Part shown: one piece after another, positions 8,012 to 16,553 of the stretch | How positions within the stretch are numbered: the first letter of the stretch is position 1 | Layout of the letters: each line of letters begins with the position of its first letter | Assembly (NCBI RefSeq): GCF_000515335.1 | Contig: NZ_KI911563.1 | Coordinates: 965,598-1,029,597, forward strand | DNA: 64,000 bases | DNA from: Cohnella panacarvi Gsoil 349 | Lineage (GTDB): Bacteria; Bacillota; Bacilli; Paenibacillales; Paenibacillaceae | Direction: 5' to 3' | The notes under the pieces: generated by a model | The model's input: the letters and a program-made list of their open reading frames with translations, nothing else | Told to the model about the DNA's origin: nothing | Database searches by the model: none | Translations under genes and position numbers: made by a program

Positions 8012-8665
8012 CTATTCTCGCACGGCATTCGTCACCTGCGCGTCGACCGGAGGCGCTAATTGGGAGAGCACAACCGGCGCTACGAACGCTTCGTATAGCG
8101 CAGCGCAGAGCAGTACGGCCAGCATTAATCCGGTAACCGCCGTGTGGGCGAGAAAAGGCGGCAGCAGTTGACCCTTCCTGCGGAACAACCTCTCGCGGAC
8201 GAGGAAAAAGGCGAATCGGGCAGCGGAGACGCTGGCGATGAGCAACGCCGGCACGACGATCGCGTTCGGCAGCGCCGTCGAAGCCAGGAAGAAGAGCACC
8301 CCTTTCCAAGCAAGTTGGTCCACGAGCAGCGCGACGGCAAATCCGATCAGCATCCCTTTCAGAAAATCCAGCACGAGAACGAGCGGCAACCCGATGACCG
8401 ATACGCCGAGCAGCCAGATCAGCCCCAGCCATTTGCCGTAGAAAATAAAGCTGTCCCAGAACGCAGCCGCGTGATCGAATTGATCCGCATGCCGGATCGA
8501 CGACAGATAGAGGTCCATCTGATCGGCAAGCTCCTGCTGCTGTTCGAGCGTCAGCGCGCTGGCGAGGAAGACGCCGAACACCGCGCCGACGACGATCAAC
8601 GCCAGCATGAAGACGTACAAATTCAATTTGTCGCGAGCCGACATATTCCACAATCGAAGCTTCAC
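8012..8665 (-). CDS. spoIIM: Stage II sporulation protein M
   Basis: SpoIIM is a polytopic membrane protein that, with SpoIID and SpoIIP, drives septal peptidoglycan thinning and engulfment. The 217-residue product has about five hydrophobic segments (near residues 17-38, 78-100, 103-125, 130-150 and 178-205), as the family does, and ends in a short polar tail. Start GTG at 8665 follows GGGAGGGAG. It stands just upstream of fur, as in Bacillus, with a sigma-E-type promoter in front, which agrees with mother-cell expression. Confidence 0.93.
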   Translation of the reverse strand: MKLRLWNMSARDKLNLYVFMLALIVVGAVFGVFLASALTLEQQQELADQMDLYLSSIRHADQFDHAAAFWDSFIFYGKWLGLIWLLGVSVIGLPLVLVLDFLKGMLIGFAVALLVDQLAWKGVLFFLASTALPNAIVVPALLIASVSAARFAFFLVRERLFRRKGQLLPPFLAHTAVTGLMLAVLLCAALYEAFVAPVVLSQLAPPVDAQVTNAVRE

Positions 8666-8718
8666 GGCGACTCCCTCCCGTCCGACAACGCTAAGTTCGC
8701 GAGCTTCCTCGTAACCTA

Positions 8719-8746
8719 TGTGTATGTGGACAGGCCGCGATTATGC
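8719..8746 (-). promoter_or_regulatory. Sigma-E-type promoter of spoIIM
   Basis: GCATAAT, a 13-base spacer and CATACACA on the minus strand fit the mother-cell sigma-E pattern. The -35 overlaps the last codons of the upstream nuclease gene. The same element spacing occurs before spoIIIAA at 42253-42280. Confidence 0.75.
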
Positions 8747-9916
8747 GCCCCCGATCTTGCCGTATGCTCCGCCTGCCCCTGCTGTGAAGGAAATTCTGCC
8801 TTCTCGGGCGGCGACGATCAGCGAAGCGATCCGCTCGCCGGCGACGGCCGCCAATGCTTCTTCGGAAGCGCGGTGCAGCACTTCCATCTCCGTTCCTGCT
8901 TCCGCGAGCAGCCGTTCTCTCATCTTAGGGCCGACGCCCGGGATGAAGCTAAGCGGCGCTTGCGGCCTATACGGCGCGCGATGCGGCGGGAGCATTCCCT
9001 CCGCGCGGTCGGCAAGCTGATCGACCCGGCCCGACACTCCGCGTACGAGCTTGGTGCCGCCGCAATTCGGGCAAGCTTCCGGCGAGCCGGAAGGCAGCGC
9101 GGTTTCGCAGGCGACGCAATAGCTGGAATGATATTTGCCGAGCTGCGGATGCAAGCCGTAATTGGCGAGCACCTTGCGTCCGGAATCGCGGCGCAGCGCC
9201 AATCGCAGTTCGTCGAACGAAGGCTCGGCGACGAGAAGCTCGTTGCATTCCCTGCCGATCATGCCCGTCGAATGAGCGTCCGAATTCGTCAGCAGCGTAT
9301 ACCGGTCGAGCTCGGATAGTCGTCCGGCCATGAGCGCGTCTGCGCTAAGTCCAAGCTCGACGGCTGCGATGCCTTCCGGATCGAGCCGATCGGCGAGACG
9401 GTCGGCCGAGCAGCCGAGCAACCCGCGATGCGGCGTAAAGACGTGCGCGGGCGCGAGCAAGCCGCCGCGGGATACCAGCTCGCGCTGCAGCTCCCTTCCG
9501 GACGACCTCACGCGCTGCGAGCTAAGGTTGACGTTCGTCACCCGGGGCTTTAGCCACTCCGTCCATGCCTCCATCGCCTGCAAATCCGGCAGAAACCCGA
9601 GCAGGTGATAAGGCCCCCCTCCCTCGTCCCGCACTTCCATCTCCGCCCCGAGCAGAAGCGTCGTATTCCGGTAACGTATGCCGCCGCCGGCAATCTCCGT
9701 CATCTCGCCGCTTTCGAGGCTCGTTCGGATGTCCGCCTGCACGGCGGGCGAATGGCAATCGATGATGCCGATCAGAGCGATTCCTTTGCGCTCCGACGCT
9801 TCCTGCGCGATCGAGCGGAACGTCAGGTTTTTGCTGCCGCTGATTTTGACCGGTTGGCCGCTATCGCTGCGTCCGATGTGCACATGTAGGTCTGCGAATA
9901 CAGGCTGCAGCGTCAT
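8741..9916 (-). CDS. PHP-domain endonuclease Q-like protein (TIGR00375/YqxK)
   Basis: The 391-residue product begins MTLQPVFADLHVHIGRS, the first metal motif (HxH) of a PHP phosphoesterase, and has more ligands in IIDCHSP, GAEMEV, APAHVFTPH and TNSDAHS. A four-Cys zinc knuckle (YCVAC...CPNCGG, near 295-315) and a helix-hairpin-helix (FIPGVGPKMRERLL, near 343-356) follow. This is the architecture of EndoQ, which nicks DNA 5' of deaminated bases and abasic sites in archaea and some Bacillales. ATG 9916 shares its A with the nudF stop (TGATG), so translation is coupled. DNA-damage processing is an inference from the family. Confidence 0.88.
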   Translation of the reverse strand: MTLQPVFADLHVHIGRSDSGQPVKISGSKNLTFRSIAQEASERKGIALIGIIDCHSPAVQADIRTSLESGEMTEIAGGGIRYRNTTLLLGAEMEVRDEGGGPYHLLGFLPDLQAMEAWTEWLKPRVTNVNLSSQRVRSSGRELQRELVSRGGLLAPAHVFTPHRGLLGCSADRLADRLDPEGIAAVELGLSADALMAGRLSELDRYTLLTNSDAHSTGMIGRECNELLVAEPSFDELRLALRRDSGRKVLANYGLHPQLGKYHSSYCVACETALPSGSPEACPNCGGTKLVRGVSGRVDQLADRAEGMLPPHRAPYRPQAPLSFIPGVGPKMRERLLAEAGTEMEVLHRASEEALAAVAGERIASLIVAAREGRISFTAGAGGAYGKIGGA

Positions 9917-10482
9917 CAGAACAATCCCGTCAGCGAATAGATGCGCCAAGCCTGAACGGCCAGCAGCGTCTTCGCGTCGCATATCCGTCCGTCTCTCACG
10001 TATTCGAGCGCTTGTTCGAGCGTAATCGCTTCGCAAGTCAGAAACTCGTCCTCGTCAGGACGCAGCTCTCCTCTGTCCAGTTCTTCCGCGAAATAAAGGT
10101 GAATGATTTCGTCGGCGAAGCCCGGAGACGTAGAGAACGAGTGCAGATGCACGATGGACTTCGCTTGAAATCCCGTTTCCTCTTCCAACTCCCTAAGCGC
10201 TGCAGCCTCCGGAGCTTCGCCCGCGTCGAGCTTGCCCGCAGGAACTTCCGTCTGCGCCTTTTCCAAAGGTTTGCGATATTGCTCGACGACGAGCATTTTC
10301 CCGTCCAGCAAAGCTAGAACGGCAACGGCTCCAGGGTGGCGGACGATCTCCCGCGTCGCCGTCTCGCCGTTCGGCAACGTAACCGTATCTACCTGAAGCG
10401 AAATGACCCGTCCCTCGAAGATCGGTTTGGTCGCGATCGTGGCCTCGTAGAACGGATGCTTGCTGCCCTCTTGTTCGGTCAT
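9916..10482 (-). CDS. nudF: ADP-ribose pyrophosphatase (Nudix hydrolase)
   Basis: It hydrolyses ADP-ribose to AMP and ribose-5-phosphate. The Nudix box GKLDAGEAPEAAALRELEEETGF lies near residues 88-110 with the metal-binding REXXEE core intact. Residues FSTSPGFADEIIHLY match the ADPRase subgroup. ATG 10482 is preferred because AGGAGG precedes it by seven bases; the frame extends six codons further. The gene lies next to mciZ and upstream of the EndoQ-like gene, with which it overlaps by one base. The nudF-mciZ pairing is also known from Bacillus. Confidence 0.94.
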   Translation of the reverse strand: MTEQEGSKHPFYEATIATKPIFEGRVISLQVDTVTLPNGETATREIVRHPGAVAVLALLDGKMLVVEQYRKPLEKAQTEVPAGKLDAGEAPEAAALRELEEETGFQAKSIVHLHSFSTSPGFADEIIHLYFAEELDRGELRPDEDEFLTCEAITLEQALEYVRDGRICDAKTLLAVQAWRIYSLTGLF

Positions 10483-10601
10483 TGCGGTTCCTCCTGTCAT
10501 AGGTTCGCCAGAATGGTCATAAGTTCAACATATAGGCTTGTCCGCCGGATTGCAAGCTAGTCGGCTATGCAGGCACTGCCGCTCAAGAGAGGTGCTCCGT
10601 T

Positions 10602-10763
10602 ATGCTCAAAAAATACGCCGACCCGAACACGCTCCGATACGTAGGCAAAGCATGGGAAATTCGCCGCGCGCTTCGCCAAGAGCAACGAAGCAAAGGCGGC
10701 GATACGCCGCTTATCGTCGCGCTTCGGCTGCCAATCGAACGACCGCGCTCGCCATGGCGGTAG
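10602..10763 (+). CDS. mciZ: MciZ-like FtsZ inhibitor peptide (53 aa)
   Basis: This short frame encodes MLKKYADPNTLRYVGKAWEI and a basic tail. The VGKAWEIR core, starting near residue 14, matches the Bacillus MciZ peptide, which is made in the mother cell and caps FtsZ filaments so that no second division occurs after the polar septum. The tail after about residue 31 is longer than the roughly 40-residue Bacillus form. AGAGAGGT lies eight bases before the ATG. It is divergent from nudF, its usual neighbour. I found no clear sigma-E promoter. Confidence 0.8.
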   Translation: MLKKYADPNTLRYVGKAWEIRRALRQEQRSKGGDTPLIVALRLPIERPRSPWR

Positions 10764-11068
10764 GCTGGTCGCTGCGTAACTCGATCTCACCGCGCTATTT
10801 CGTGCATCCCCGCCGCTTTCTCGACGACACAGCGTTTTCGATTGTCGTACAGAGCGACAATATCGGGGGGTGCTGCACGGAATCTCCCTCAGATTGTAGC
10901 TGAGATCGACGATCTTGGAGAGGGGTAGGCTAAAAATAAAACGGTGGCGAGATCGCCACCGTTTAACTTTATCGATGAAGGTTACATATTCGGAATTTCA
11001 CGAAGGGAACAGCCGCCGGAAGGAGATACATGTTCCTGACCAACCTTCCATCGACTTCTTTATCCTAA
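10764..11068. other. Non-coding gap between mciZ and the PepT-like gene
   Basis: No convincing gene is seen. It holds a short inverted repeat (ATTGTCG at 10841-10847 pairing CGACAAT at 10855-10861), one diverged copy (10776-10802) of the element repeated at 62267-62343, and the terminator at 10931-10964. Confidence 0.6.
10931..10964 (-). terminator. Terminator of the PepT-like peptidase gene
   Basis: The near-perfect palindrome AACGGTGGCGA/TCGCCACCGTT is followed on the minus strand by TTTATTTTTA. It lies about 105 bases after the peptidase stop. Confidence 0.8.
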
Positions 11069-12202
11069 TTATTTCCGCGACGCCGTTTCCCCAACGATGG
11101 CGATCACGAGTTCGGTCACTTTGACGAGATCGTCCGCTTTGATGCGTTCGTTCGTCGTGTGAATGTCCTCGTAACCGACGGCCAGGTTGACGGTCGGCAC
11201 GCCGTTGCCGTTGAACATGTTGGCGTCGCTGCCGCCGCCGGAGGCGAACGTGCGCGGCGTCAAGCCGATCGAGGTAATCGCGGCTTTGGCAACCTGCACG
11301 ACTTCGTCTTCGTCGCCATAGTTGTACGCCGGGTAAATCGTGATCGTCTGGAAGTCGAATTCCGCGCCGTACTCTTTCGCCGCTGCGGCGACCGCTTCGC
11401 GCATCGACTCGACTTGGCGCTCCATCTTCTCCTGCACTTGGCTGCGGGCTTCGGCGTAAATTTTGATCGTATCCACGACGATGTTCACCTCGCCGCCGCC
11501 CTCGAACCGGCCGATATTCGCCGTCGTCTGGCTGTCGATGCGGCCCAGTCTCATCAGAGATACCGCTTTGGAGGCGACTTGAACGGCGCTGATGCCGTCT
11601 TCCGGGTTCACGCCGGCATGCGCGGCTTTGCCTTTGATCGTAATGAATTGACGCGAGTTCGTCGGCGCGGCGACCGCGATCGCGCCGACTTCGCCGTTCG
11701 AATCGAGCGCATAGCCGAATTTCGCGCGAAGGCGCGAGCCGTCCATCGCCCGCGAGCCGAGCAAGCCGGACTCTTCGCCGACGGTAATGACGAACTGGAT
11801 CGGCCCGTGAGGGATGTTGTTCTCCTTCAATAGACGGACCGCCTCGAGCATTGCCGCCAACCCGGCTTTATCGTCGGAGCCTAGAATCGTCGTGCCGTCG
11901 CCGCGGATATAACCGTCGTCGTCGAGGCGCGGCTTAATGCCTTTGCCCGGCGATACCGTATCCATATGGGAGGTGAACAGCAGCGCAGGCACGTTCTCTT
12001 GTCCCGCGCTCGCCGGCAGCCATGCGAATAAATTATTCGCGCCATGACCGATTTTGGCGCCTACGTCGTCTTCGGTCACTTCAAGGCCGAGCGCCTCGAA
12101 CTTGCCGCGCAGCACCTTGCTGATTTCGGTTTCGTATTTCGTCTCGCTGTCGATCCGAACGAGCTCCATGAACTCGGAAATTAAACGTTCTCTCTGTACC
12201 AT
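11069..12202 (-). CDS. M20-family metallopeptidase, PepT-like (YqjE)
   Basis: A 377-residue di-zinc exopeptidase. Metal ligands can be followed in order: SHMDTV near residue 77, GSDDKAG near 108, GEESGLLGS near 142 (the catalytic Glu-Glu pair), ALDSNGE near 165 and IHTTNE near 355. The central dimerisation domain runs from about 180 to 290 and includes KAAHAGVNPEDG. It groups with the PepT-like YqjE proteins rather than true PepT; the substrate is unknown and is likely a small peptide. Start ATG at 12202 follows CAGGAGG. It diverges from the prli42 gene. Confidence 0.88.
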   Translation of the reverse strand: MVQRERLISEFMELVRIDSETKYETEISKVLRGKFEALGLEVTEDDVGAKIGHGANNLFAWLPASAGQENVPALLFTSHMDTVSPGKGIKPRLDDDGYIRGDGTTILGSDDKAGLAAMLEAVRLLKENNIPHGPIQFVITVGEESGLLGSRAMDGSRLRAKFGYALDSNGEVGAIAVAAPTNSRQFITIKGKAAHAGVNPEDGISAVQVASKAVSLMRLGRIDSQTTANIGRFEGGGEVNIVVDTIKIYAEARSQVQEKMERQVESMREAVAAAAKEYGAEFDFQTITIYPAYNYGDEDEVVQVAKAAITSIGLTPRTFASGGGSDANMFNGNGVPTVNLAVGYEDIHTTNERIKADDLVKVTELVIAIVGETASRK

Positions 12203-12270
12203 TATCTTTCCTCCTGAACGCGCCTATTTTATAATAAAGAGACAACCGATCGAAAAGAGGGACTTTACCG

Positions 12271-12366
12271 ATGAACAACCGCCTAATGAAAATCGTCGTC
12301 TACGCCGTTTTAGTTACCATGGTGGTATCGACGATCGTCATGAGCCTTGGATTTCTGTTTCAATAG
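12271..12366 (+). CDS. prli42: Prli42-like stressosome membrane anchor (31 aa)
   Basis: A 31-residue miniprotein made of a short basic N-terminus (NNRLMK) and one transmembrane helix (about residues 8-30). Size and pattern match Prli42, the peptide that tethers the stressosome to the membrane in Listeria. The ATG has AGAGGGAC nine bases upstream and TTTATAAT further up. Its 3' end overlaps the convergent lipB gene by 29 bases. No stressosome genes are in the window, so the partner is unseen; the assignment rests on length and pattern. Confidence 0.65.
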   Translation: MNNRLMKIVVYAVLVTMVVSTIVMSLGFLFQ

Positions 12367-13042
12367 CGCCTTCCTCTGCGTGCTCGCTCTCGAACGCGTC
12401 CATGAAGTGCGGGATGATCCGGCGTCCGATTTCCTCAACGCTTAGCGTCAATCCGGTGAGCGCTTCGATCGAAGTTACGCCGTATTGGGCAATCCCGCAA
12501 GGAATGATCCCCTGAAACCCGTCTTGCTCTACGTTGCGCTTGACGTTCAAAGCAAACCCGTGACTGGTGACGAAACCTCGCCGGGAACGGGCTTTGTTGA
12601 ATTTGACGCCGATCGCGGCGATCTTAACGTCCCCGACCCAGACGCCGGTATACTCCGGCTTCCTTCCGCCTTCGATACCGAATTCGGCCAGCAGACGAAT
12701 AATCGCTTCCTCAAGCGTCCGCAAATACTTATGTAAATCAAGTCCTGCCGCGTCCAAATACAACAGCGGGTATCCGACAAGCTGCCCGGGGCCGTGATAC
12801 GTAATATCTCCGCCGCGGTCGATCTCGTATAGGGAAATCCCTCGCCTGTCGAGCTCCTCCGCGCCGTATAGCAGATGCTCCGGATGACGGTCGGAACCGA
12901 TCGTGTACGTCGGCGGATGCTCTAGCAGCAGCAGCGTCTCGCCCCGTTCCTCGCGATCGATCTCCCGCACGAGATTCTTCTGCAACTCCCAAGCTTCGCC
13001 GTAGTCGATCATGGATAACCATTGCGTCGATATCGTTCTCAT
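12338..13042 (-). CDS. lipB: Octanoyl-[acyl-carrier-protein]:protein N-octanoyltransferase LipB
   Basis: It moves octanoate from ACP to lipoyl domains, the first step of protein lipoylation. The 234-residue product has LLLEHPPTYTIG near 40-51, the GGDITYHGPGQLVGYPLL signature near 75-92, the Lys of AAIGVK near 142 and the catalytic Cys in IIPCGI near 182. ATG 13042 fits LipB homologues; GGAGG lies 13 bases upstream, which is long, and a sigma-A promoter at 13080-13108 rules out the longer frame. The next gene upstream encodes a lipoylated E2, so LipB probably serves that complex. Confidence 0.93.
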   Translation of the reverse strand: MRTISTQWLSMIDYGEAWELQKNLVREIDREERGETLLLLEHPPTYTIGSDRHPEHLLYGAEELDRRGISLYEIDRGGDITYHGPGQLVGYPLLYLDAAGLDLHKYLRTLEEAIIRLLAEFGIEGGRKPEYTGVWVGDVKIAAIGVKFNKARSRRGFVTSHGFALNVKRNVEQDGFQGIIPCGIAQYGVTSIEALTGLTLSVEEIGRRIIPHFMDAFESEHAEEGAIETEIQGS

Positions 13043-13079
13043 AACGATGACCGGGCCTCCTCCCTGCGTGACATTATCC

Positions 13080-13108
13080 ATTGTAACGCAATAAAAACGC
13101 CGACTCAA
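13080..13108 (-). promoter_or_regulatory. Sigma-A-type promoter of lipB
   Basis: TTGAGT, a 17-base spacer and TACAAT are read on the minus strand. The expected start point lies about 30 bases before ATG 13042. Confidence 0.7.
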
Positions 13109-13130
13109 TTCGTTGGCGCATACAGACGTC

Positions 13131-13177
13131 AAGAGGCTGTCCCTCGGTCCGAGATGACCGGACGGAACAGCCCTCTT
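13131..13177 (-). terminator. Hairpin after bkdB, possible terminator
   Basis: The arms AAGAGGCTGT and ACAGCCCTCTT enclose a second nested stem. No T run follows on the minus strand, so termination is uncertain. Confidence 0.4.
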
Positions 13178-13195
13178 GCAGTCGGGATTACTCTA

Positions 13196-14503
13196 TTAAT
13201 ACAGCTTCGTGTCCATATTGTAGCTTTCAAGGATGGCCTTGATCCGCTGATGGAACATACCGCAAATGACTCCGTCCAGAATCCGGTGGTCGAACGACAA
13301 GCATAAGTTAACCATGGACCGTACGCCGATCATGTCGCCGATGACGACGGGACGCTTCACGATCGCCTCGAACGTGAGAATGGCAGCCTGCGGGAAGTTG
13401 ATGATCGGATAGGACAGGACCGATCCGAACGTGCCGGTGTTGTTGAGCGTGAACGTACCGCCTTGCACGTCGTTCAGCTTAAGCTTGCCCTCGCGGGTCC
13501 GTTTCGCCAAGTCGTTGATCTCGTGAGCGAGCCCGACGATATTCTTCTGGTCGGCGTTGCGGATCACCGGAGTCAGTACGGAGCCTTCCGTACCGACGGC
13601 CATCGAGATGTTAATATCGCGCTTGACCGTAATTTTGTCCGTCGCCCAGACGGAGTTCATGATCGGGAACTCTTTGATCGCCGATACGACCGCGTTCATC
13701 AGGAACGGCATATACGTAAGGTTAATGCCTTCGTTCTTCATGAAGTCGTCCTTAAGCTTGGAACGCAGTTGAACGAGGTTCGTCAGATCGACCTCGATCA
13801 TCGTCCAAGCATGCGGGATCTCGTTCATGCTCTGTCGCATATTCTTAGCGATCGTATTGCGGATCGGGGTAACGTCGATGTAGTATTCGCGTCCCGGTGC
13901 CGTCGCGCCTTCGACGACGACGGTCGGGAGGTCCGACGTCTCGGCGATGCGAGGCGCACGGATCGGCGCTGCCGGTGCGACACGCGATTGCGCCGCTGCC
14001 CCGGGCTTGTATTCAAGCACGTCCTTACGCGTAATGCGTCCGCCTTCGCCCGTGCCCGTCACCAAGCCTAAGTCGATGCCGCGTTCGGCAGCGATTCTCT
14101 GCACAGCCGGCGAATAGCGGGCTCTCATCGGTGCGTTCGCATCGAACCCCGCCGCGGCTGCTGCCGCGACGCCGGTAGGCCGCGCGTTCGTCTGCGACTG
14201 CACGGGTTGTTGGATAGTCGGAGCAGACGTCGCGGCAGGCGTATCCTCCGCCTCCGCCTCCGTCTCGACGAGACAGATCGCGGCGCCAACCTCGATCGTC
14301 TCGCCCGCCCCGGCCAAAATTTTGACGAGAGTTCCTTTCACCGTGGAAGGGAGCTCCGCGTTCACTTTATCGGTGATGAGCTCGCAAAGCGGCTCGTACA
14401 TATCCACGCTGTCCCCCGGCTGCTTCAACCATTGATCGATCGTTGCGGATACGAGCGATTCGCCGAGCTGCGGCATCGTTACTTCGACGATTTGTTTTGC
14501 CAT
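13196..14503 (-). CDS. bkdB: Branched-chain 2-oxoacid dehydrogenase E2 (lipoyl acyltransferase)
   Basis: E2 core of the complex, which transfers the acyl group to CoA. The domain order is clear: a lipoyl domain at about 3-78 with Lys in ELITDKVNAEL, a proline/alanine linker, the peripheral-subunit-binding domain at about 128-165 (SPAVQRIAAERGIDL...TGTGEGGRITRKDV) and the acyltransferase domain at about 205-435 with the catalytic stretch LSFDHRILDG. Length is 435 residues. ATG 14503 follows AAGGAGA. The ITDKV lipoyl motif and the E1 partners suit the branched-chain type, but a pyruvate or acetoin role cannot be excluded from E2 alone. Confidence 0.92.
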   Translation of the reverse strand: MAKQIVEVTMPQLGESLVSATIDQWLKQPGDSVDMYEPLCELITDKVNAELPSTVKGTLVKILAGAGETIEVGAAICLVETEAEAEDTPAATSAPTIQQPVQSQTNARPTGVAAAAAAGFDANAPMRARYSPAVQRIAAERGIDLGLVTGTGEGGRITRKDVLEYKPGAAAQSRVAPAAPIRAPRIAETSDLPTVVVEGATAPGREYYIDVTPIRNTIAKNMRQSMNEIPHAWTMIEVDLTNLVQLRSKLKDDFMKNEGINLTYMPFLMNAVVSAIKEFPIMNSVWATDKITVKRDINISMAVGTEGSVLTPVIRNADQKNIVGLAHEINDLAKRTREGKLKLNDVQGGTFTLNNTGTFGSVLSYPIINFPQAAILTFEAIVKRPVVIGDMIGVRSMVNLCLSFDHRILDGVICGMFHQRIKAILESYNMDTKLY

Positions 14504-14538
14504 AAACAATCTCCTTCCTGCAACCGGCTGCCGGTCTT

Positions 14539-15525
14539 CTAGTACCGCGCCAACTCAAGCATGGCCGATTTGACTTTCTCTTTGTTGAGCAGAAAATGCT
14601 TCTCTCCCGGCGGGTTAATCGCCATTGCCGGAATGTCCGGGCCGCACAGCCTGCGGATCGGCGCATCAAGATCGTAAAGCAGCTCTTCGGCGATCATCGC
14701 GGCGACTTCCGCGCCGACTCCGCCGGTCTTGTTATCTTCGTGTATGATAAGAACTTTGCCCGTCTTCGCAGCGGCTTCGAGAATCGCTTCCCGATCGAGC
14801 GGTTGAATCGTGCGCAAATCGAGAATATGCGCTTCGACGCCTTCGTCCCGCGCCAGCTCTTCTGCCGCCTGCATGGCAAAATGCAGCGGCATGCTATATC
14901 CGATAACCGTAATGTCGCTGCCTTCTCTCATGACGTTCGCTTTGCCGATCGGAACGATGTAGTCTTCGTCCGGCACTTCGTCCGAGATGAGACGATAGCA
15001 CTTCTTGTTCTCGAAGAACAGCACAGGATCCGGGTCGCGGATGGCCGCCTTCAGCAAGCCTTTCGCGTCGTAAGCCGTTGCCGGAGCTACGATCTTAAGG
15101 CCCGGCGTGCCGAAAAACACCGACTCCGGACATTGGGAATGGTACAATCCGCCGAAAATCCCGCCGCCGATCGGCGCGCGGATGACGATCGGACAATCCC
15201 AATCGTTATTGGAGCGATAACGGATCTTCGCCGCTTCGCTAATTATTTGATTCGTTGCCGGGAACATGAAGTCGGAGTATTGCATCTCCGCGACCGGTCT
15301 CATTCCGACCATCGCCGCACCGATCGCTACGCCGGCGATCGCGGATTCCGCGAGCGGAGTATCGATCGCCCGCTCCTCGCCGAATTGCTGGTAGAGGCCT
15401 TTGGTCGTGCCGAATACGCCGCCCTTCTTGCCGACGTCCTCGCCGAGGACGAATACGCTGCCGTCGCGTTCCATCTCTTCCTTCATGGCCAGACGAATCG
15501 CTTCGATATATTCGATGACCGCCAT
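14539..15525 (-). CDS. bkdAB: Branched-chain 2-oxoacid dehydrogenase E1 beta subunit
   Basis: A 328-residue transketolase-like beta subunit. It shows VFVLGEDVGKKGGVFGTTKGL near 24-44, EMQYSDFMFPA near 87, IRAPIGGGIFGGLYHSQCPE near 120-139 and the C-terminal DLRTIQPLDREAI near 230. It makes the TPP site together with the alpha subunit. ATG 15525 overlaps the bkdAA stop in TGATG, so the two are translationally coupled at equal stoichiometry. AGGTGAAGAG serves as the ribosome site. Confidence 0.95.
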   Translation of the reverse strand: MAVIEYIEAIRLAMKEEMERDGSVFVLGEDVGKKGGVFGTTKGLYQQFGEERAIDTPLAESAIAGVAIGAAMVGMRPVAEMQYSDFMFPATNQIISEAAKIRYRSNNDWDCPIVIRAPIGGGIFGGLYHSQCPESVFFGTPGLKIVAPATAYDAKGLLKAAIRDPDPVLFFENKKCYRLISDEVPDEDYIVPIGKANVMREGSDITVIGYSMPLHFAMQAAEELARDEGVEAHILDLRTIQPLDREAILEAAAKTGKVLIIHEDNKTGGVGAEVAAMIAEELLYDLDAPIRRLCGPDIPAMAINPPGEKHFLLNKEKVKSAMLELARY

Positions 15526-16553
15526 CAGCTCTTCACCTCGCTTGAATCCGCAAAGACGTACCGTTCCGAATCTTCCGCGGGCTGGAACGGGGCACGCTCC
15601 GCGTACTGGGTCGCTTCGTCGATGATCGCGCGAAACTCCGCCAGCAGCTTCGTTTCCTGTTCGTCGGACCATAACCCGGCTTCGACGAGATAATTTCTGA
15701 AGCCGTCGATCGGGTCGTTCTGCTTAAACGGCTCGACTTCTTCCTTCGTCCGATAATCCAAATCGTTGTCCGTCGTGGAGTGTCCCGTCACGCGGTACGA
15801 AATAATCTCGACGAGCGTCGGCCCTTCGCCGGCGATCGCCCGCTCGCGCGCTTCTTTCACGACGCGGTACACTTCGAGCGGATCGTTGCCGTCCACCCGG
15901 ATGCCCGGAAACCCGTATCCGATCGCGCGCTCGTAAATGTTGCCCCGCGTCTGCTTCGACAAAGGAACGGAAATCGCGTATTGGTTGTTCTGACAAACGA
16001 AAATAACAGGCAGCTTATGCACGCCGGCAAAGTTGCAGCCTTCATGAAAATCGCCTTGGTTGCTCGATCCGTCTCCGAACGAGACGATAGACACGGATTT
16101 CTCCCCGCGCATCTTCGCGGCGAGCGCGATGCCGGTCGCATGCGGCACTTGCGTCGTTACGGGACTCGAGCCCGTTACGATGCGCAGGCGCTTGGAACCG
16201 AAGTGACCCGGCATCTGGCGTCCCGCGCTGTTCGGATCTTCCTCTTTAGCGAACAGGGCCAGCATCAGGTCTTTGACCGTCATGCCGACGGAAAGCACGA
16301 AGCCGTAATCCCGGTAGTAAGGCAAGAACCAGTCGGTCGTCGTATCCATCGCGAACGCCATGGCGACTTGCGACGGCTCTTGCGTAATGCCCGAAATATG
16401 AAAATTCACTTTGCCCGCGAGCTTAAGCAATTGGCCTCGCTCGTCGTACTTTCGAGCAAGCTGCATCATTCTGTACATCTCGACGACTCGCTCGTCGGAT
16501 AAGCCTAACCGGGCATGCCTTGAAGTTTGCTGGACGGAACCGGACTGTTTCAT
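15525..16553 (-). CDS. bkdAA: Branched-chain 2-oxoacid dehydrogenase E1 alpha subunit
   Basis: A 342-residue TPP-dependent decarboxylase subunit that oxidises 2-oxoacids from valine, leucine and isoleucine to acyl groups on E2. The TPP-binding GDGSSNQGDFHEGCNFAG motif ends with the QNNQYAIS stretch near 190-197, and GHSTTDNDLDYR near 275 is the phosphorylation-loop region of the family. ATG 16553 follows AGGAGGACGC. The gap to lpdV holds two TATAAT-like boxes on the minus strand but no good -35. The products are precursors of branched fatty acids, the main membrane lipids of these bacteria. Confidence 0.93.
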   Translation of the reverse strand: MKQSGSVQQTSRHARLGLSDERVVEMYRMMQLARKYDERGQLLKLAGKVNFHISGITQEPSQVAMAFAMDTTTDWFLPYYRDYGFVLSVGMTVKDLMLALFAKEEDPNSAGRQMPGHFGSKRLRIVTGSSPVTTQVPHATGIALAAKMRGEKSVSIVSFGDGSSNQGDFHEGCNFAGVHKLPVIFVCQNNQYAISVPLSKQTRGNIYERAIGYGFPGIRVDGNDPLEVYRVVKEARERAIAGEGPTLVEIISYRVTGHSTTDNDLDYRTKEEVEPFKQNDPIDGFRNYLVEAGLWSDEQETKLLAEFRAIIDEATQYAERAPFQPAEDSERYVFADSSEVKS

